Positions 23,206-37,145 of a stretch of DNA of 64,000 nucleotides are shown in pieces. Positions within the stretch are counted from its first letter, which is position 1, and the number at the start of each line of letters is the position of its first letter. Where the stretch lies: the NCBI GenBank assembly GCA_963662155.1, contig OY759268.1, forward strand, positions 8,060,701 to 8,124,700, given 5' to 3'. The position numbers and the translations under genes were made by a program. The notes under the pieces were generated by a model, which saw nothing but the letters and a program-made list of their open reading frames with translations, was not told the origin of the DNA and searched no databases. Source of the DNA: Lamellibrachia columna. Lineage: Eukaryota > Annelida > Polychaeta > Sabellida > Siboglinidae.

Positions 23206-23550
23206 GTCATGCACACTCACGCCTTCATAGACTATAGCCAGCATTGGCTCCTTACGACGTACCAGAAAGAGAAATAGTCTGAAACACGACGATCTGCGTT
23301 TCGAATGCGTGCAGCCATCAAAAGAGACCATGGTAATACTTGCTCAGTTTTGTATAGAGTATGATTGAATGAATTTCCCAAATTACGTGGTCCAAAGACC
23401 AACTCTGCAAGGTGATTCACTCACACAACGTCAGCCTGTGCGACATTGTGCATCGCACCATTTTGGCTGGTTACATGTCTACGGCATAGCGTGTATTTCT
23501 GTAATTTGCAAACATACAATAATTGTTCTCAGTATTTTACAATATTTGGG

Positions 23551-23551
<1 letters not shown>

Positions 23552-23595
<44 letters not shown>
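23552..23595. repeat. (CT)n microsatellite
   Basis: A CT run at the place equivalent to 11,101-11,234, without the GTCT part. Confidence 0.95.
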
Positions 23596-23597
<2 letters not shown>

Positions 23598-23689
23598 GCG
23601 AATACGGATTTTACAAGTTTGCAAGAAGGTAACGATAATTTATACAGTGCAGAATTCCGTTAAAGACACATTAAATTACCCAAAAATTG

Positions 23690-24260
23690 AACCGTTGTGC
23701 TTATCTTCCCACAATGCGTCAATTGCAATTTGTTGCATAATGTCCCCTTTTAACCACCTAAAGTCCCCATTTGGGACGTTGTCCTCAGTAGAAAATTACT
23801 AAGAAAACGTTCTGAACTACAATATTGTCTGCTGGGCTATTTTGAGCCCATGTTTGTTTGGGACCTATTCAGACCTGAACCTTTATAAGTTGAAGCCCTA
23901 TAATGGCGGCGACGTCCACATTTGGCACACACAGAGTCTTATCAGTTTACTTAACAACTGAAGTGTCTGTTTAACGGTATATTTGGCAACTGTAGCGTGT
24001 AATAACAGCGGCATCGTTGTTTGAAGTGGAGCGGTACTGACAGTATAGAGCGGCGAGAGGTGATGCTTACAGCTGGGCAGTTAACAGCTAACAGCAATCG
24101 TCACTCATTCAATCAACAGAGCAGCGCCTTCCGCTGCCGGATTCTCGTCGAACAAGGTGTTAACGTCAAGAGGCGAAGTCAGTCTCATCACACTAATTGT
24201 TTGTTAGCAAGTCTTAGAACTACGCCCAGTAGCACGTATAAGGCTCGGCAATATTTTAAA
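23690..24260 (+). repeat. GPCR-unit upstream block, copy 4
   Basis: This is a full copy of the block. It joins the receptor copy directly (GGCTCGGCAATATTTTAAAG then the ATG at 24,271). It lacks the 150-bp leader present before the open receptor. Confidence 0.75.
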
Positions 24261-24270
24261 GAGTTTCGTC

Positions 24271-25305
<1,035 letters not shown>

Positions 25306-26240
25306 TGAAACACAAATTTTTAGTTTACGTCATATCCATGAACCATGACAAATGTAAATGTGTGTAAACTTGTGTTTTCACTCTTACCGATAACATGCGT
25401 TTTAACCCGTTTTACAATAGTTGCTGAGCGTTCGTCAAGTAAAAACCACCGGAATAATCACGTTAAAATGTGTGAGGAATATTCCTCTCAGTTGATGGCG
25501 CACGATTTTACAAACAAACATACAAATTATGTTATTATGTACTTTTATCACTTAGTGTTAGTAGATCATTTATATTTGTCATTATGTATTATAAAAATAT
25601 ACTATTATCGCGTACTGTTAGTAGATAAAGTATAGTGTGTTTATTATTATGTACAGTCGCGGCGCATTAGTTGTGATATGTGAATTGTTGAGATAATAAA
25701 ACATTCGAAAAGGACCAGCGGCATTGAATTGCCGAGATGAGTGGGTTATTGTCTTTCATTGACAACACATGTTGCACCCTTTGCTGAATCAGCACTTTTG
25801 GCCGTATACACTCTCTCCAGGTGACGAGTTTGTTTTATTGTGTTACACATTTGATAATAAGTAACCAAATATGAAATACATCGAATTATTCAGTTTATTA
25901 TGTGTGCTCAAAATATCCTGGACACAAATATAGCCGGGTTACCGGTAATTGACTACATATATATTCCGTACAGTTGAATATGGCGCTTAGTACCCCTAGC
26001 CCCCCCCCCCCCCGGAGGTATAGTTTGGGAAGACTTCTTGACTGTCGCATTCATTGATCTGCCCCACCTTTATTTTAATAAGAAAATAGTCATCACATTG
26101 CTGGTGTACACAAGGAATGTCGGACTGTTTTTATCAGAGGAAAACTGTAATGTAAAACCCTCCTTTATTGATCGTTGTCATCATTTTCAATCTTCCCAAC
26201 CGTTCCTTTGTCGCTGACCTCGAGAAATGCTTTTCATGAA
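25306..26240 (+). repeat. GPCR-unit 3' flank and downstream block, copy 2
   Basis: It contains the AATAAA signal at 25,695-25,700 and the ACCGGTAATTGACTACATA segment. A C homopolymer lies near 26,000-26,014, followed by the GGGAAGACTTCTTGACTGTC segment shared with the third and fourth units. No gene is seen. Confidence 0.7.
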
Positions 26241-26347
26241 AACATGCGAAATATAATTTCACAAAAGCACTCGAAATATAATTTAACGAAAACATTCGAA
26301 ATATAATTTAACGAAAACATTCGAAATATAATTTAACGAAAACATTC
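26241..26347. repeat. 25-bp minisatellite, about 4 copies
   Basis: The unit is ACATTCGAAATATAATTTAA followed by CGAAA. The third unit (30,440-30,500) has about two decayed copies. Confidence 0.8.
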
Positions 26348-26379
26348 AAACCGCAATTTGCTCTCTGGCTACAAGCACG

Positions 26380-26760
26380 TTGTGTCCAGCACAACGGAGG
26401 AACTGTTCCAAATCCTTACATTCAAATGTGCCATTTACGTCCTTACTTCAGTTGGGCCATTATAGTATGGGTCATTTTCGTCCTTACTTCAGTTGGGCCA
26501 TAATAGTATGTACCATCGCCATATTTCTATGTGCCTTTCCGGACATCAGGTACTGTAGGAAGACCGTTCATTCCATCACCAACTCGACTTCAGCCACGCA
26601 ACAATTGCAGCGCGAAGACTAGTCTTTCACATATCTCCACCACTGTCTATAGCCAGTCTGTAGACAACATTCACAATGTTACAACGCATTGTTTGTTGAG
26701 ATGTAGGGCCTTATTTGTGATGTTCAAATATTTGTGACGTTAAATCTGTGGATATACTGA
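26380..26760. repeat. Shared flank with SINE remnant (copies at 26.4 and 30.5 kb)
   Basis: It matches 30,510-30,880 closely. The stretch with TTCATTCCATCACCAA and AGCGCGAAGACTAG resembles the body of the SINE at 780-1545. A SINE fragment was therefore in the unit before duplication. Confidence 0.6.
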
Positions 26761-26812
26761 GTGGTATTTTGCACGAGGCTAGTTTCTGTTCCATTATCAA
26801 GAATTAACGCGT

Positions 26813-26895
26813 GTACATTATACCACATCTACACTTTGTACATTATACCACATCTACACTTTGTACATTATACCACATCTACACTTTGTACATTT
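26813..26895. repeat. 25-bp minisatellite, 3 copies
   Basis: The unit is GTACATTATACCACATCTAC followed by ACTTT. The third unit has one copy at 30,922-30,946. Confidence 0.85.
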
Positions 26896-27079
26896 CATGT
26901 ACGCTACAAACAATGTGTACACAGTACTACACACCATCTCCTTAACAAGATGCACCCATTTAAATCTTCGCCTTTTTTTCGGCAAATCCACAATTCGCCT
27001 GAATTATACATATTGAATTTTAATGCACATTATTAATTGTGCAACTAAGTGTATTTGTGCGAAAAAAATAACCCACAAA

Positions 27080-27650
27080 TTGAACTTTTGTGTTGCTGCA
27101 ATACACCGATTGCAATTTGTTGTATAATTTCCTCTTTTTACCACCTAAAGTCCCCATTTTGGACTTTCTCCCCAGTAGAAAATTACTAAGAAAACACCCT
27201 GAACTTAGATATTGTGTGCTGGGTTATTTTAAGGCCAATTTTGGTTTGGGATCTAATCGGGCCTGAACCATTACAATTTCAGCACCTTCATTGAAGCCAT
27301 GTAATAATCGGCGACATCCACATTTGGTACACACAGGGTCTTATCAGTTTACTTAACACCTGAAGTGTCTGTTTAACGGTATATTTGGCAACTGTAGTGT
27401 GTATTTAACAGCGGAATCGTTGTTTGAAGTGGAACGGTACTGACAGTATAGAGCGGCGGGTGGTGACACTTACAGCTGGGCAGTTTATTATCTAACAGCA
27501 ATCTTCCGTTGCCAGGTTCCCGTTGACCAAGGTGTTAACGTCAAGAGGCGAACTCAGTCTCATCATACTAATTGTTTGTTAGCAAGTTTTAGAACTACGC
27601 CCAATAGCAATAGCAATAACGTATAAGACTCGGCAACATTGTCGCTGCGA
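27080..27650 (+). repeat. GPCR-unit upstream block, copy 5
   Basis: A full block with small indels, ending in GGCAACATTGTCGCTGCGAG, where a LINE on the opposite strand begins. Confidence 0.75.
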
Positions 27651-27654
27651 GAAG

Positions 27655-28790
27655 AAGATTAGGTTTACTTAGGTTCTTCCTGACCGTAGACGGGGGCCTT
27701 TGTGCAACTTGACAATGTTAGATACATCACTGTCATATTTCCCTTGAAGCAATTTATTTACCCCAATCAAATCACCACGTGTTCGTCTATATGCAAGTGT
27801 GGGAAGTTTCAATCTCTCAAGTCTTTCCTGGTAAGGAATATTCTTCATACCAGGAAGCTGCTTTGTTGCACGTTTTCGATGGCATCTTTGTACTTCTGTT
27901 TATAAAGGGACCATATTTATATTGCATAATCTAAATGACTCCTAACTAAAGCTTTATATAATGGCACAAAATTATGTTGATTTAGGGTAGTAAGGGACCT
28001 TCTAATAACTGCCATGATACTGGTTTGATTTGTTTATTTTTTGGTTGATGTGTTTATCAAATTCTAGGTTAGAATCAATAATTACCCCAATTAAAAAAAA
28101 AAATCTATTTCTCCTAATTTATGGGCAGTATTATATATCTTAAGGTTATAAGAACACTCTTGCTGTTTTGAATTCCCTATGTGCATCAAATTACATTTAT
28201 CTGGGTGAAATCTTAATAACCATTGACTTGACCAAGATGTTAAATAATCTAAGTCGTCCTGTAGTGTTTGATGTTCATCTGAACTATTAATCGTTTTGAA
28301 AACCTTTGTATCATCCACAAACATATATACATTCGAAGTTATATTCTCCGGAAGATCATTAATATATAAAACGAATATGATCGGTCCTAAGACACTGCCC
28401 TTAGGAATTCCACTTGTTACATTTGCCCACTCAGAATTTTTACCATTTACACTGACCTGTAAGAACGCCTGGATCCATCTTAGTGTGTAATACTCTATGC
28501 CATATGATTTAAGTTTGCTTATCAATCTTTTATGAGGGACGGTGTCGAATGATATCATGAAGTCTAGTCTATAGATTCGTCTGTATCTAAAGCTTTGGTC
28601 CACGATTCCATAACATTTAACAGTTGGAGTACCGTATAACGACCTTTAATAAAACCAAACTGATGCGTATTGAATAGTTTATTTCTCGTCATATGATTGA
28701 CAATATGATCTTTGAAACATTGTTCCATACATTTGCATATTATACTTGTTAGGCTGACTGGTCTATAATTTCCTGCCTTTTTCGACTACC
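27655..28790 (-). mobile_element. 5'-truncated LINE, RT pseudogene (copy in unit 3)
   Basis: The minus strand encodes an RT: FGFIKGRY near 28,650, SGIPKGSVLGPIIFVLYIND, and FVDDTKVF in place of the usual FADD. LVRSHLDYAI lies near 27,940. Frame breaks near 28,570 and 28,105 and several stops kill it. It sits between the upstream block and the receptor copy at the same place as the LINE at 31.7-33.15 kb, so it was present before units 3 and 4 split. Confidence 0.8.
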
Positions 28791-28916
28791 CAGGTGTCTG
28801 AGATCACGCTCGTGTTCTCACATATCCGCATGTTTGGGTGAAGTGTTCCAGTGAACGTATATGACCGTCACTGTGTCGCTGTTCAGTTGTAATTAACTTT
28901 AACAAAGAGTTTCGTC

Positions 28917-29590
28917 ATGGATGCCTACGAGTTCAGCGACGTGAAACTAGTGATTATAAGTGCTGTGATCGTCCTGAATATCATCACAAACTGTCTCGTC
29001 ATCGCCGTCATCGCCAGATATGCTGCACTGCGCGAAGATCGAACGACACTGTTCATGTGTTCGCTGTGCGTGTCCGACTTGGCAGGCGGATGCACGGCCA
29101 TGCCGATCAGCGCCGCCCTGTGTTCGCGAGCCACCCCAACCGTGCGCCTCTCGACCCGCTACCTGCCTGAAATACAAATGTTCTGTCTGGTAGTTCGGAT
29201 TCAACTCGCTGCACAGTCTCAGCTGGGTGGTCGTCATATAGAAGCCATTCATCACCTTAATCGTCGCCACTGTTATGATGCTGATCGTCGTGTTGCGAAC
29301 ATAAACAAATCAGCGCTCTGGTACAGTCGATAGGCCGCGCGGGCGGCGGCGGCGCGATTAACACCGGACTGGTGACAGTGCAGACGATTCGCTCCACCAA
29401 AAACATTCTCATTATCTGTTTCGTTTCCATTGCACTCAACATTCCACTTTTAACATTTGCCGTGCTGCGTCACGCCATCTACAGTCAGCAAATTGCATCG
29501 CTGTATGGCTTTTCAACTGTAATTCATTAATGAACAGTTTCTTGTATATCATTCTCTATCGCTCGGTGCGGAAGAAGATTGTTACAACAG
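28917..29590 (+). pseudogene. GPCR copy 3, internally deleted
   Basis: It starts MDAYEFSDVKLVIISAVIVL and follows the open receptor through TM1 and TM2 to the start of TM3. At about 29,185-29,260 it jumps across TM3-TM5 to the equivalent of ATVMMLIVVLRT, in a shifted frame. The rest of the body (third loop, TM6, TM7 start) is recognisable to about 29,590 but out of frame, and the last segment and stop are gone. It cannot encode a receptor. Confidence 0.85.
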
Positions 29591-30500
29591 TTGCTGGGCG
29601 TTCGTCTAGTAAAAACCACCAGAATAATCACGTTAAAAATGTGTGAGGAATATTCCTCTCAGTTGATGGCGCACGATTTTACAAACAAACATAAAAATTA
29701 TGTTATTATGTACTTTTATCACTTACTGTTAGTAGATTTATATTTGTCAGTATGTACTATAAAAATACTGTTATCACGTACTGTTAGTAGATAATGTATA
29801 GTGTGTTTATTATTATGTACTGTCTTGGCACATTACGTGTGATATGTGAATTGTTGAGATAATAAAACATTCGAAAAGGCCCAGCGGCATTTAATTGCCG
29901 AGATGAGTGGGTTATTGTCTTTCATTGACAACACATGTTGCACCCTTTGCTGAATCAGCAGTTTTGGCCGTATACAGGTGACGAGGTTGTTTTAGTGTGC
30001 GACATATTTGAAAATAAGTAACCAAACATATTTTATAATAAGTAACCAAACATATTTTATAATAAGTAACCAAACATATTTTATAATAAGTAACCAAACA
30101 TGAAATACATCGAATTAATCAGTTCATTGTGTGTGTTCAAAATATCTTGGATACAAATATAGCCGTGTTACCGGTAATTGACTACATAATATATTCCGTA
30201 CAGTTGAATGTGGCGCTTAGTACCCCTAGCCCCCCCCCGGGAGGTACAGTTTGGGAAGACTTCTTGATTGTTCCATTCATTGATCTGCCCCACCTTTATT
30301 TAAGAACATCACATTGCTGGTGTACACAAGGGATGTCGGACTGTTTTTTATCAGAGGGAAACAGTAAAACCCTTCTTTATTGATCGTTGTCATCATTTTC
30401 AATCTTCCCAACCGTTCCTTCATCGCTGACCATAAGAAATGTTTTTGCGAAATATAATTTAACAAAAGCACTCGAAATATAATTTATCGAAAACATTAAA
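29591..30500 (+). repeat. GPCR-unit 3' flank and downstream block, copy 3
   Basis: It contains AATAAA at 29,861-29,866, the ACCGGTAATTGACTACATAA segment near 30,170, a C/G-rich tract near 30,230 and the shared CTGCCCCACCTTTATTT segment. No gene is seen. Confidence 0.7.
30013..30100. repeat. 24-bp minisatellite, about 3.7 copies
   Basis: The unit is AATAAGTAACCAAACATATT followed by TTAT. The other units have one copy of this segment (AATAAGTAACCAAATATG), so this is a local expansion in unit 3. Confidence 0.85.
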
Positions 30501-31144
30501 AAACAATTTGCTCTTTGGTTACAAGCACGTTGTGTCCAGCAAAACGGAGGAACTGTTCCAAATCCTTACATTCAAATATGCCATTTACGTCTTTACTTCA
30601 GTTGGGCCATTTAGTATGTACCATCGCCATATTTCTATATGCCTCTCCCGACGTCCTGTAATGTAGGAAGGCCGTTCATTCCATCACCAAATCGACTTCA
30701 GCCACGCAACAATTACAGCGCGAAGACTGGTCTTTCATATGTCTCCACCACTGACTATAGCCAGTCTTTAGACAACATTCACAATGTTACAACGCATTGT
30801 TTGTTGAGATGTAGGACGTTATTTGTGGTCTTCAGATATTTGTGACGTTAAATCTGTGGATATACCTGAGTAGTATTTTGCGCGAGGCTAGTTTCTGTTC
30901 CATTATCAAGAATTAACGCGTATACATTATACCACATCTACACTTTGAACATTTCATGTACGCTACAAACAATGTGTACACAGTACTCCACACCATCTCC
31001 CTACCAAGATGCGCCGATTTAAATCTTCGCCTCTTTTCGGCAAATCCACGATCGCCTGAATTAAACATATTAAATTTCATGCACATTATTAATTGTGTAA
31101 CTACGTTTATTTGTGCGAAAAAAATGATTTCTCACAAAATGACC

Positions 31145-31735
31145 CCAAAATTGAACCTTTGTGTTGCTGCAATACATCGATTGCAATTTGTTGTATAATA
31201 TCCTCTTTTGACCACCTAAAGTCCCCATTTTGGACTTTGTCCCCAGTAGAAAATTATTAAGAGAACACCCTGAACATAGATATTGTGTGCTGAGTTATTT
31301 TAAGCCCAAGTTGGTCTGGGACCTAGTCGGACCAGAACCTTTGCCATTTCAACACCTTCATTGAAGCCATGTAATGTCGGCGACGTCCACATTTGGTACA
31401 CACAGAGTCTTATCAGTTTACTTAACAACTGAAGTGTCTGTTTAACGGTATATTTGGCAACTGTAGAACTGTAGTGTGTATTTAACAGCGGAATTGTTGG
31501 TTGAAGTGGAACGGTACTGACAGTATAGAGCAGCGAGAGGTGATACTTACAGCTGGACAGTTAATTAGCCAACAGCAATCGTCACCTGGCGTCGTTCTTT
31601 GAATCGACGGAAGAGCGCCTTCCGTTGCCGGGTTCTCGTCGAACAAGGTGTTAACGTCAAGAGGCGAAGCCAGTCTCATCATACTAATTGTTTGTTAGCA
31701 AGTTTTAGCTCGGCAAATTTTCGCTGCGAGAAGAA
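31145..31735 (+). repeat. GPCR-unit upstream block, copy 6
   Basis: A full block, again followed by a LINE on the minus strand. No receptor sequence follows the LINE in this unit. Confidence 0.75.
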
Positions 31736-31739
31736 GACA

Positions 31740-33150
31740 ACTTACTTAGGTTTATTTAGGTTCTTCCTGACCGTAGGCGGTGGCCTCGGTGGTCAGATCT
31801 TCAACTTTCCCTTGGAATGCTCTACGACTTCCTGGCAAGGCAGCTTTGTAGTTGTAGAGAAATTCCTCAGTACTCCAATGTCTATCTAGACGGGTTTTAA
31901 ACGAATTGAGACTTGGGGCAGTCACAACTACTTCCGGTAGCTCGTTCCATAATCTGGTAACTCTAAGTGAGAAGCTTTCTTTTTTAACGTTTGTACAATT
32001 TCAAAGTATGGCCCCTTGTTCCTTCTCTTGTACCACTGTCTTTGTGCAACTTGACTATGTTAGATACATCACTGTCATATTTCCTTTGAAGCAATTTATA
32101 TACCCCAATCAAATCACCACGTGTTCGTCTATATGCAAGTGTGGGAAGTTTCAATCTCTCAAGTCTTTCCTGGTAAGGAATATTCTTCATACAAGGAAGA
32201 TGCTTTGTTGCACGTCTGTGTACGTTTTCGATGGCATCTTTGTATTTCTGTTTATAAGGGGACCATATTGATATTGCATAATCTAAATGACTCCTAACTA
32301 AAGCTTTATATAATGGCACAAAAGTATGTTGATTTAGGGTTGTAAAGGACCTTCCAATAACTGCCATTGTACTGGTTTGCTTTGTTTATTTTTGGTTGAT
32401 GTGTTTATCAAATTCTAGTTGAGAATCAATAATAAACCTCTGTATTTTTTTCTTTTATTTCTCCTCATTTATGGGCATTATTATCTATCTTCAGGTTATA
32501 AGCATACTCTTGCTGTATTGATTTCCCTATGTGCATCAAATTACATTTATCTGGGTGAAATCTTAATAACCATTAACTTGACTAAGATATTAAATAATCT
32601 AAATCGTTCTGTAGCGTATGTTGGTCATCTGGACTATTAATCGTTCTGAAAGCCTTGGTATCACCCGAAACATATATACATTCGAAATTATATTCTTCGG
32701 AATATCATTAATATGTAAAACAAATAGGATCGGTCCTAAGACACTGCCCTGTGGAATACCACTTGTTATATTTGCCCACTCAGTCTTTAACCATTTACAC
32801 TGACCTGTTGAACACGGTCAGACAAGAATGCCTGGATCCATCTTAGTATGTAATACCTCTATTACATATGATTTAAGTTTGCCTATCAATCTTTTATGAG
32901 GGGCGGTGTCAAATGCTTTCATGAAGTCTAGATATACTACGTCTATAGATTCTTCTCTATCTAAAGCTTTGGTCCACGATTCTATAACATTTAACAGTTG
33001 GAGTACAGTAGAACGATCTTTAATAAAACCAAACTGTTGCGTACTGAATAGTTTATTTCTCGTCATATGGTATTTGACACAGTGTTCCATACATTTGCAT
33101 ATTATACTTGTTAGGCTGACTGGTCTATAATTTCCTGCCTTTTTCGACTA
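31740..33150 (-). mobile_element. 5'-truncated LINE, RT pseudogene (copy in unit 4)
   Basis: It is the paralogue of the LINE at 27,655-28,790. It keeps VVYLDFMKAFDTAPHKRL near 32,940. A long C-terminal frame at 32,367-31,984 has LYKALVRSHLDYAISIW and AYRRTRGDLIGVYKLL. It retains more of the 3' part of the element (to about 31,740) than the other copy. Frame breaks separate the pieces. Confidence 0.8.
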
Positions 33151-33645
33151 TCCAGATTTCTGAGAACACGCTCGTGTTCTGATATATCCGCATGTTTGGG
33201 TGAAGTGTTCCAGTGAACGTATATGACCGTTTAATATAACATATTTGATAATAAGTAACCAAATATGAAATACATCCAATTAATCAGTTTATTGTGTTTG
33301 TTCCAAATATCTTGGATACAAATATAGCCGTGTTACCGGTAATTGACTACATAATATTATATTTCGGACAGTTGAATATAGCGCTTATTACCCCTATTCC
33401 CCCCCTCCACCCCGGGATATACAGTTTGGGAAGACTTCCTGACTGTCCCATTCTTTGATCTGCCCCACCTTTATTTTAATAAGAAAATAGTCATCATATC
33501 GCTGGTGTACACAAGGAATGTCAGACTGTCTTTATCAGAGGGAAACAGTAAAACCCTCCTTTATTGATCGTTGTCATCATTTTCAATCTTTCCAACCGTT
33601 CCTTTGTCGTTGACCACGAGAAATGCTTTTCTCGAAAACATGCTT
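33151..33645 (+). repeat. GPCR-unit leader and downstream block, copy 4, receptor lost
   Basis: The leader segment GTGTTCCAGTGAACGTATAT at about 33,205 leads in the other units to the receptor start. Here it passes directly into the downstream block (ATTTGATAATAAGTAACC and so on). The whole receptor body has been deleted. Confidence 0.75.
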
Positions 33646-33649
33646 ATAA

Positions 33650-33688
33650 ACGTGTGCGTGCGTGCGTTCATGCGTGCGTGTGTGTGTT

Positions 33689-33766
<78 letters not shown>

Positions 33767-33870
33767 CATACATACATATTCATACATACATACATACATA
33801 AACATACACGCACGCACGCACGTACGCACGTACGCACGCACACACATACAATTATACTATTGATATATCG
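33650..33870. repeat. Compound TG / TA / CATA / CGCA microsatellite
   Basis: A TG run (about 33,678-33,745), then a TA run, ACATACAT repeats and ACGCACGC repeats. Confidence 0.9.
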
Positions 33871-34265
33871 AGCCGCGGGTTCAGAATCCGCCGTTGTGGA
33901 ACACTCAATTGTAAACATTAGTGTATAAAACGGTGTTTTCCTGCCTCCGATGATTAGGGGGAATGCAGATGAGATCGCCCACCAAACGGTCAACCGCGCA
34001 TAAAAGTGAAACAATGTAACGAAAACTCAAACATTTGCAAAACACGAATAACATTTACTCATGATTATCTTAGAATTGGTTTTACCGAAGAAGGTTAATA
34101 ATCATGATAGTTATTGAATGATCAGTCAACTTCTCAAAGACGCGGACGAGTCATTTCACGTGCAGAACAATTACAGCAAACTTGTCGAAAAACTTCATAT
34201 ACTTCTCGTAATCCCAAAATCGCCTTATAATTGGTCTGTCCTTTGATTTGTGCGTCAGGAATGCG
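33871..34265. other. Intergenic, nothing recognised
   Basis: No exon, RNA gene or repeat array is apparent. Confidence 0.4.
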
Positions 34266-34358
34266 TGGAGGCCATATGACCTACAACGTGGAGGCCATAT
34301 GACCTACAACGTGGAGGCCATATGACCTACAACGTGGAGGCCATATGACCTACAACGC
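34266..34358. repeat. 23-bp minisatellite, 4 copies
   Basis: The unit is TGGAGGCCATATGACCTACA followed by ACG; the copies are nearly identical. Confidence 0.9.
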
Positions 34359-34689
34359 TGCCACAGTCTATATGAAACACGTGTGTTGACTTATTAATTA
34401 AGCATGTAGACTTGTCAGTGACGTGTTGTATCCATTGCGTAGATGTGTTGGATGAGGAAGAATGAAAAACTGCTCAACTGACACTGCCTTCCCATAATAT
34501 CAAAGAGTGTACCATCAAAGTTAACTAGTGACAAAGTCAAAGAGGATTTCTCACTGTCACTAACCTTCTGTATCTATTGTGACTTCCTTTGTAAAATAAA
34601 CTGTGATACAAGCTCAAGGGCAGCAAAAATCCAGGAGAGGTTGTCGCAGAGGAGAGTACACATCAAAAGGAAGTCAACCTGTTATTTAG

Positions 34690-34896
34690 TCATTGTTATG
34701 AGGCACTGGAGTCATTGTTATGAGGCACTGGAGTCATTGTTATGAGGCACTGGAGTCATTGTTATGAGGCATTGGAGTCATTGTTATGAGGCACTGGAGT
34801 CATTGTTATGAAGCACTGGAGTCATTGTTATGAGGCACTGGAGTCATTGTTATGAGGCACTGGAGTCATTGTTATGAAGCACTGGAGTCATTGTTA
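34690..34896. repeat. 22-bp minisatellite, about 9 copies
   Basis: The unit is TCATTGTTATGAGGCACTGG followed by AG. Single-base variants are GAAGC and CATTGG. Confidence 0.9.
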
Positions 34897-34899
34897 GCA

Positions 34900-35600
34900 A
34901 TGGCAATTGAGGCTCGGATCCTCAACACACAGATTTGGAATGAAACAAATGTACTGTGAGTAGATAAAGCAAATTACCTGGTCTGTGGAATAAATAAGGC
35001 ATAAATATGGACTTAGCATGTTGTGAATGGTAAACTATAGCTTATAATTGTTACCAACATATGGTATATCGGCTAATTAAATAATGCAATATTATATTAA
35101 TTTTCTCAAATATTTAGTACACTTTTCTTACATTATATATCCATGTCACTTGGTGTTAATTACACGGAGTACATTATAAACACATGTTCCTTTATTCTCT
35201 AGATGCCGCAAGCACGGACCAAAACATTATATAGCATTTACTGGGACAGTCTCATAACAACTTAAGGGGAGACGCAGAAGCTTGAGAGGAATTCATTACT
35301 TTTTATAATTAGTGCCATTTTTTATGTTCAGACTTACATAAAATGTATATTTTATAAGGTTTATCATGACTATAAAATATTGTCCACCCTCTTTAAAAGT
35401 TGATTATAAAGGAAACATTGTTTCTAAATTACGTCTTCCTAAACTATTTGTAAAGTTAGCAAATTGCATAGTGGTGTTTTCCTTAATGATATATGTGATG
35501 TCAGACTTATTGTGATGATAGGCTGAGCATTGACCATTGTGAGTTAATGTTTGCCTGCACAACTGATTGGTTTTTTTAATGGCTGGGGCCAGATTTCATT
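34900..35600. other. AT-rich intergenic, nothing recognised
   Basis: No supported gene is seen between the 22-bp and the 57-bp arrays. Confidence 0.4.
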
Positions 35601-35607
35601 GGACGAA

Positions 35608-35951
35608 GGTGGATTGGTTGAGTTAAAGGGGTTCTGCTGAGTGATTGGCCTAGATATAAGTTCAGGTGGATTGGTTGAGTTAAAGGGGTTCTGCTGAGTG
35701 ATTGGCCTAGATATAAGTTCAGGTGGATTGGTTGAGTTAAAGGGGTTCTGCTGAGTGATTGGCCTAGATATAAGTTCAGGTGGATTGGTTGAGTTAAAGG
35801 GGTTCTGCTGAGTGATTGGCCTAGATATAAGTTCAGGTGGATTGGTTGAGTTAAAGGGGTTCTGCTGAGTGATTGGCCTAGATATAAGTTCAGGTGGATT
35901 GGTTGAGTTAAAGGGGTTCTGCTGAGTGATTGGCCTAGATATAAGTTCAGG
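35608..35951. repeat. 57-bp minisatellite, 6 copies
   Basis: Near-perfect units of GGTGGATTGGTTGAGTTAAA ... GGCCTAGATATAAGTTCA. The array opens a minus-strand frame (SLSRTPLTQPIHLNLYLGQ repeats) only because 57 is a multiple of three. Confidence 0.95.
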
Positions 35952-36054
35952 TGCTTTGTACTAGTAGATATATATGGAGGATACAAAATGAAGACATCAT
36001 TTGTTCAAATTAAATCGCTACCTGTTTCTGTGTCGGATATTGCTGCTATTACTT

Positions 36055-36141
36055 GTTTACTGGTTACATTACTGGTTACATTACTGGTTACATTACCGGT
36101 TACATTACTGGTTACATTACCGGTTACATTACTGGTTACTC
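36055..36141. repeat. 12-bp minisatellite, about 7 copies
   Basis: Units of TTACTGGTTACA, with ACCGG variants in two copies. Confidence 0.9.
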
Positions 36142-36431
36142 ACCAACAAATCGTTTTTCAATCTTTGACGGCTGTTTGCTCTTTGAAACTATTTTTTTCT
36201 CTTTTGGAAGAAGGATATTTCTGTAAGTAATTATGCTAGCCAAATAACGCTTTTATTATTTTTTCCCCAGTTCATTCTTCCCGTATTCTATACACAACTG
36301 GCAGAACACATTATCAATATAAACAAAAGTTTTAAAGTTACATAAGTATTTGTTCCTAAATATTAAGTGTTTTTTTCTGTTGCAAAAATATAGTAAAAAC
36401 ACAAAAACAATTTGTTATGTTTTCTGCCAGT

Positions 36432-36500
36432 TGTGTAATAGAGTATATACTGTTGTTGTGTAATAGAGTATATACTGTTGTTGTGTAATAGAGTATATAC
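36432..36500. repeat. 25-bp minisatellite, about 3 copies
   Basis: The unit is TGTGTAATAGAGTATATACT followed by GTTGT. Confidence 0.85.
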
Positions 36501-36812
36501 TGAAGATGTTCTGCAATAATTAAAATAATAGCGGAACATTTTGCTCAAAAAGCGGGAAAGTGGGACCTATAGGAAAAGCGGTATTTTCCGCTTGTCCGCG
36601 ACAAGTAGCTACAAGTGGCAGTGTAGGACAAGTCCGTAATCCTGGACACTTAACCCACCAGGCAAGTTCATGCCGTTGCAACATAAAACATGTACTATTC
36701 ATTGTGATATAATGCAATGATCAGGTTTTGACTTGTTGACACCCGGGTCATTTATTAAGGCAAATAAACGAGAAAACATTGGCATTCCCACGCTTCGAGT
36801 AAACGACCAGCC

Positions 36813-37145
36813 AGCTATCATGGAACTCCCTTTCACTACACCTTCTCACCTAAACTGCCTTTAAAACACAGTGCTCAGCGTAAACGTATCCATGGTGTGG
36901 GTATGGAGACTGTCTATGTGTGCATGTGGCAAGGCAGCGACAGTATCCATACACATAACCAACCTATTCAAATTTTTTGTTTAACATCCTATACATAAAA
37001 TAAATAAACTATCAGCTAAAAACCATTTCAGCAACATTAATGATACTAGTCTTTTAATCGAACGTACCACCCACAGCGCACGCGTACAGTTCACCACAAA
37101 CTCCTGCGTTAGCCAAAGTTTGGGCTGTTTGGAGTATAACCACTT
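36813..37145 (+). mobile_element. LINE 3' end, first copy of a direct repeat
   Basis: 333 bases nearly identical to 38,732-39,065. In the second copy the segment forms the end of a LINE ORF2 (ELPFTTPSHLNCL) and its 3' UTR. The first copy is therefore the 3' end of a severely 5'-truncated sister element placed directly before the next LINE. Confidence 0.8.

Noticed and set aside
35576..35986. 136-residue minus-strand repeat protein
   Set aside because: It is a by-product of the 57-bp array.
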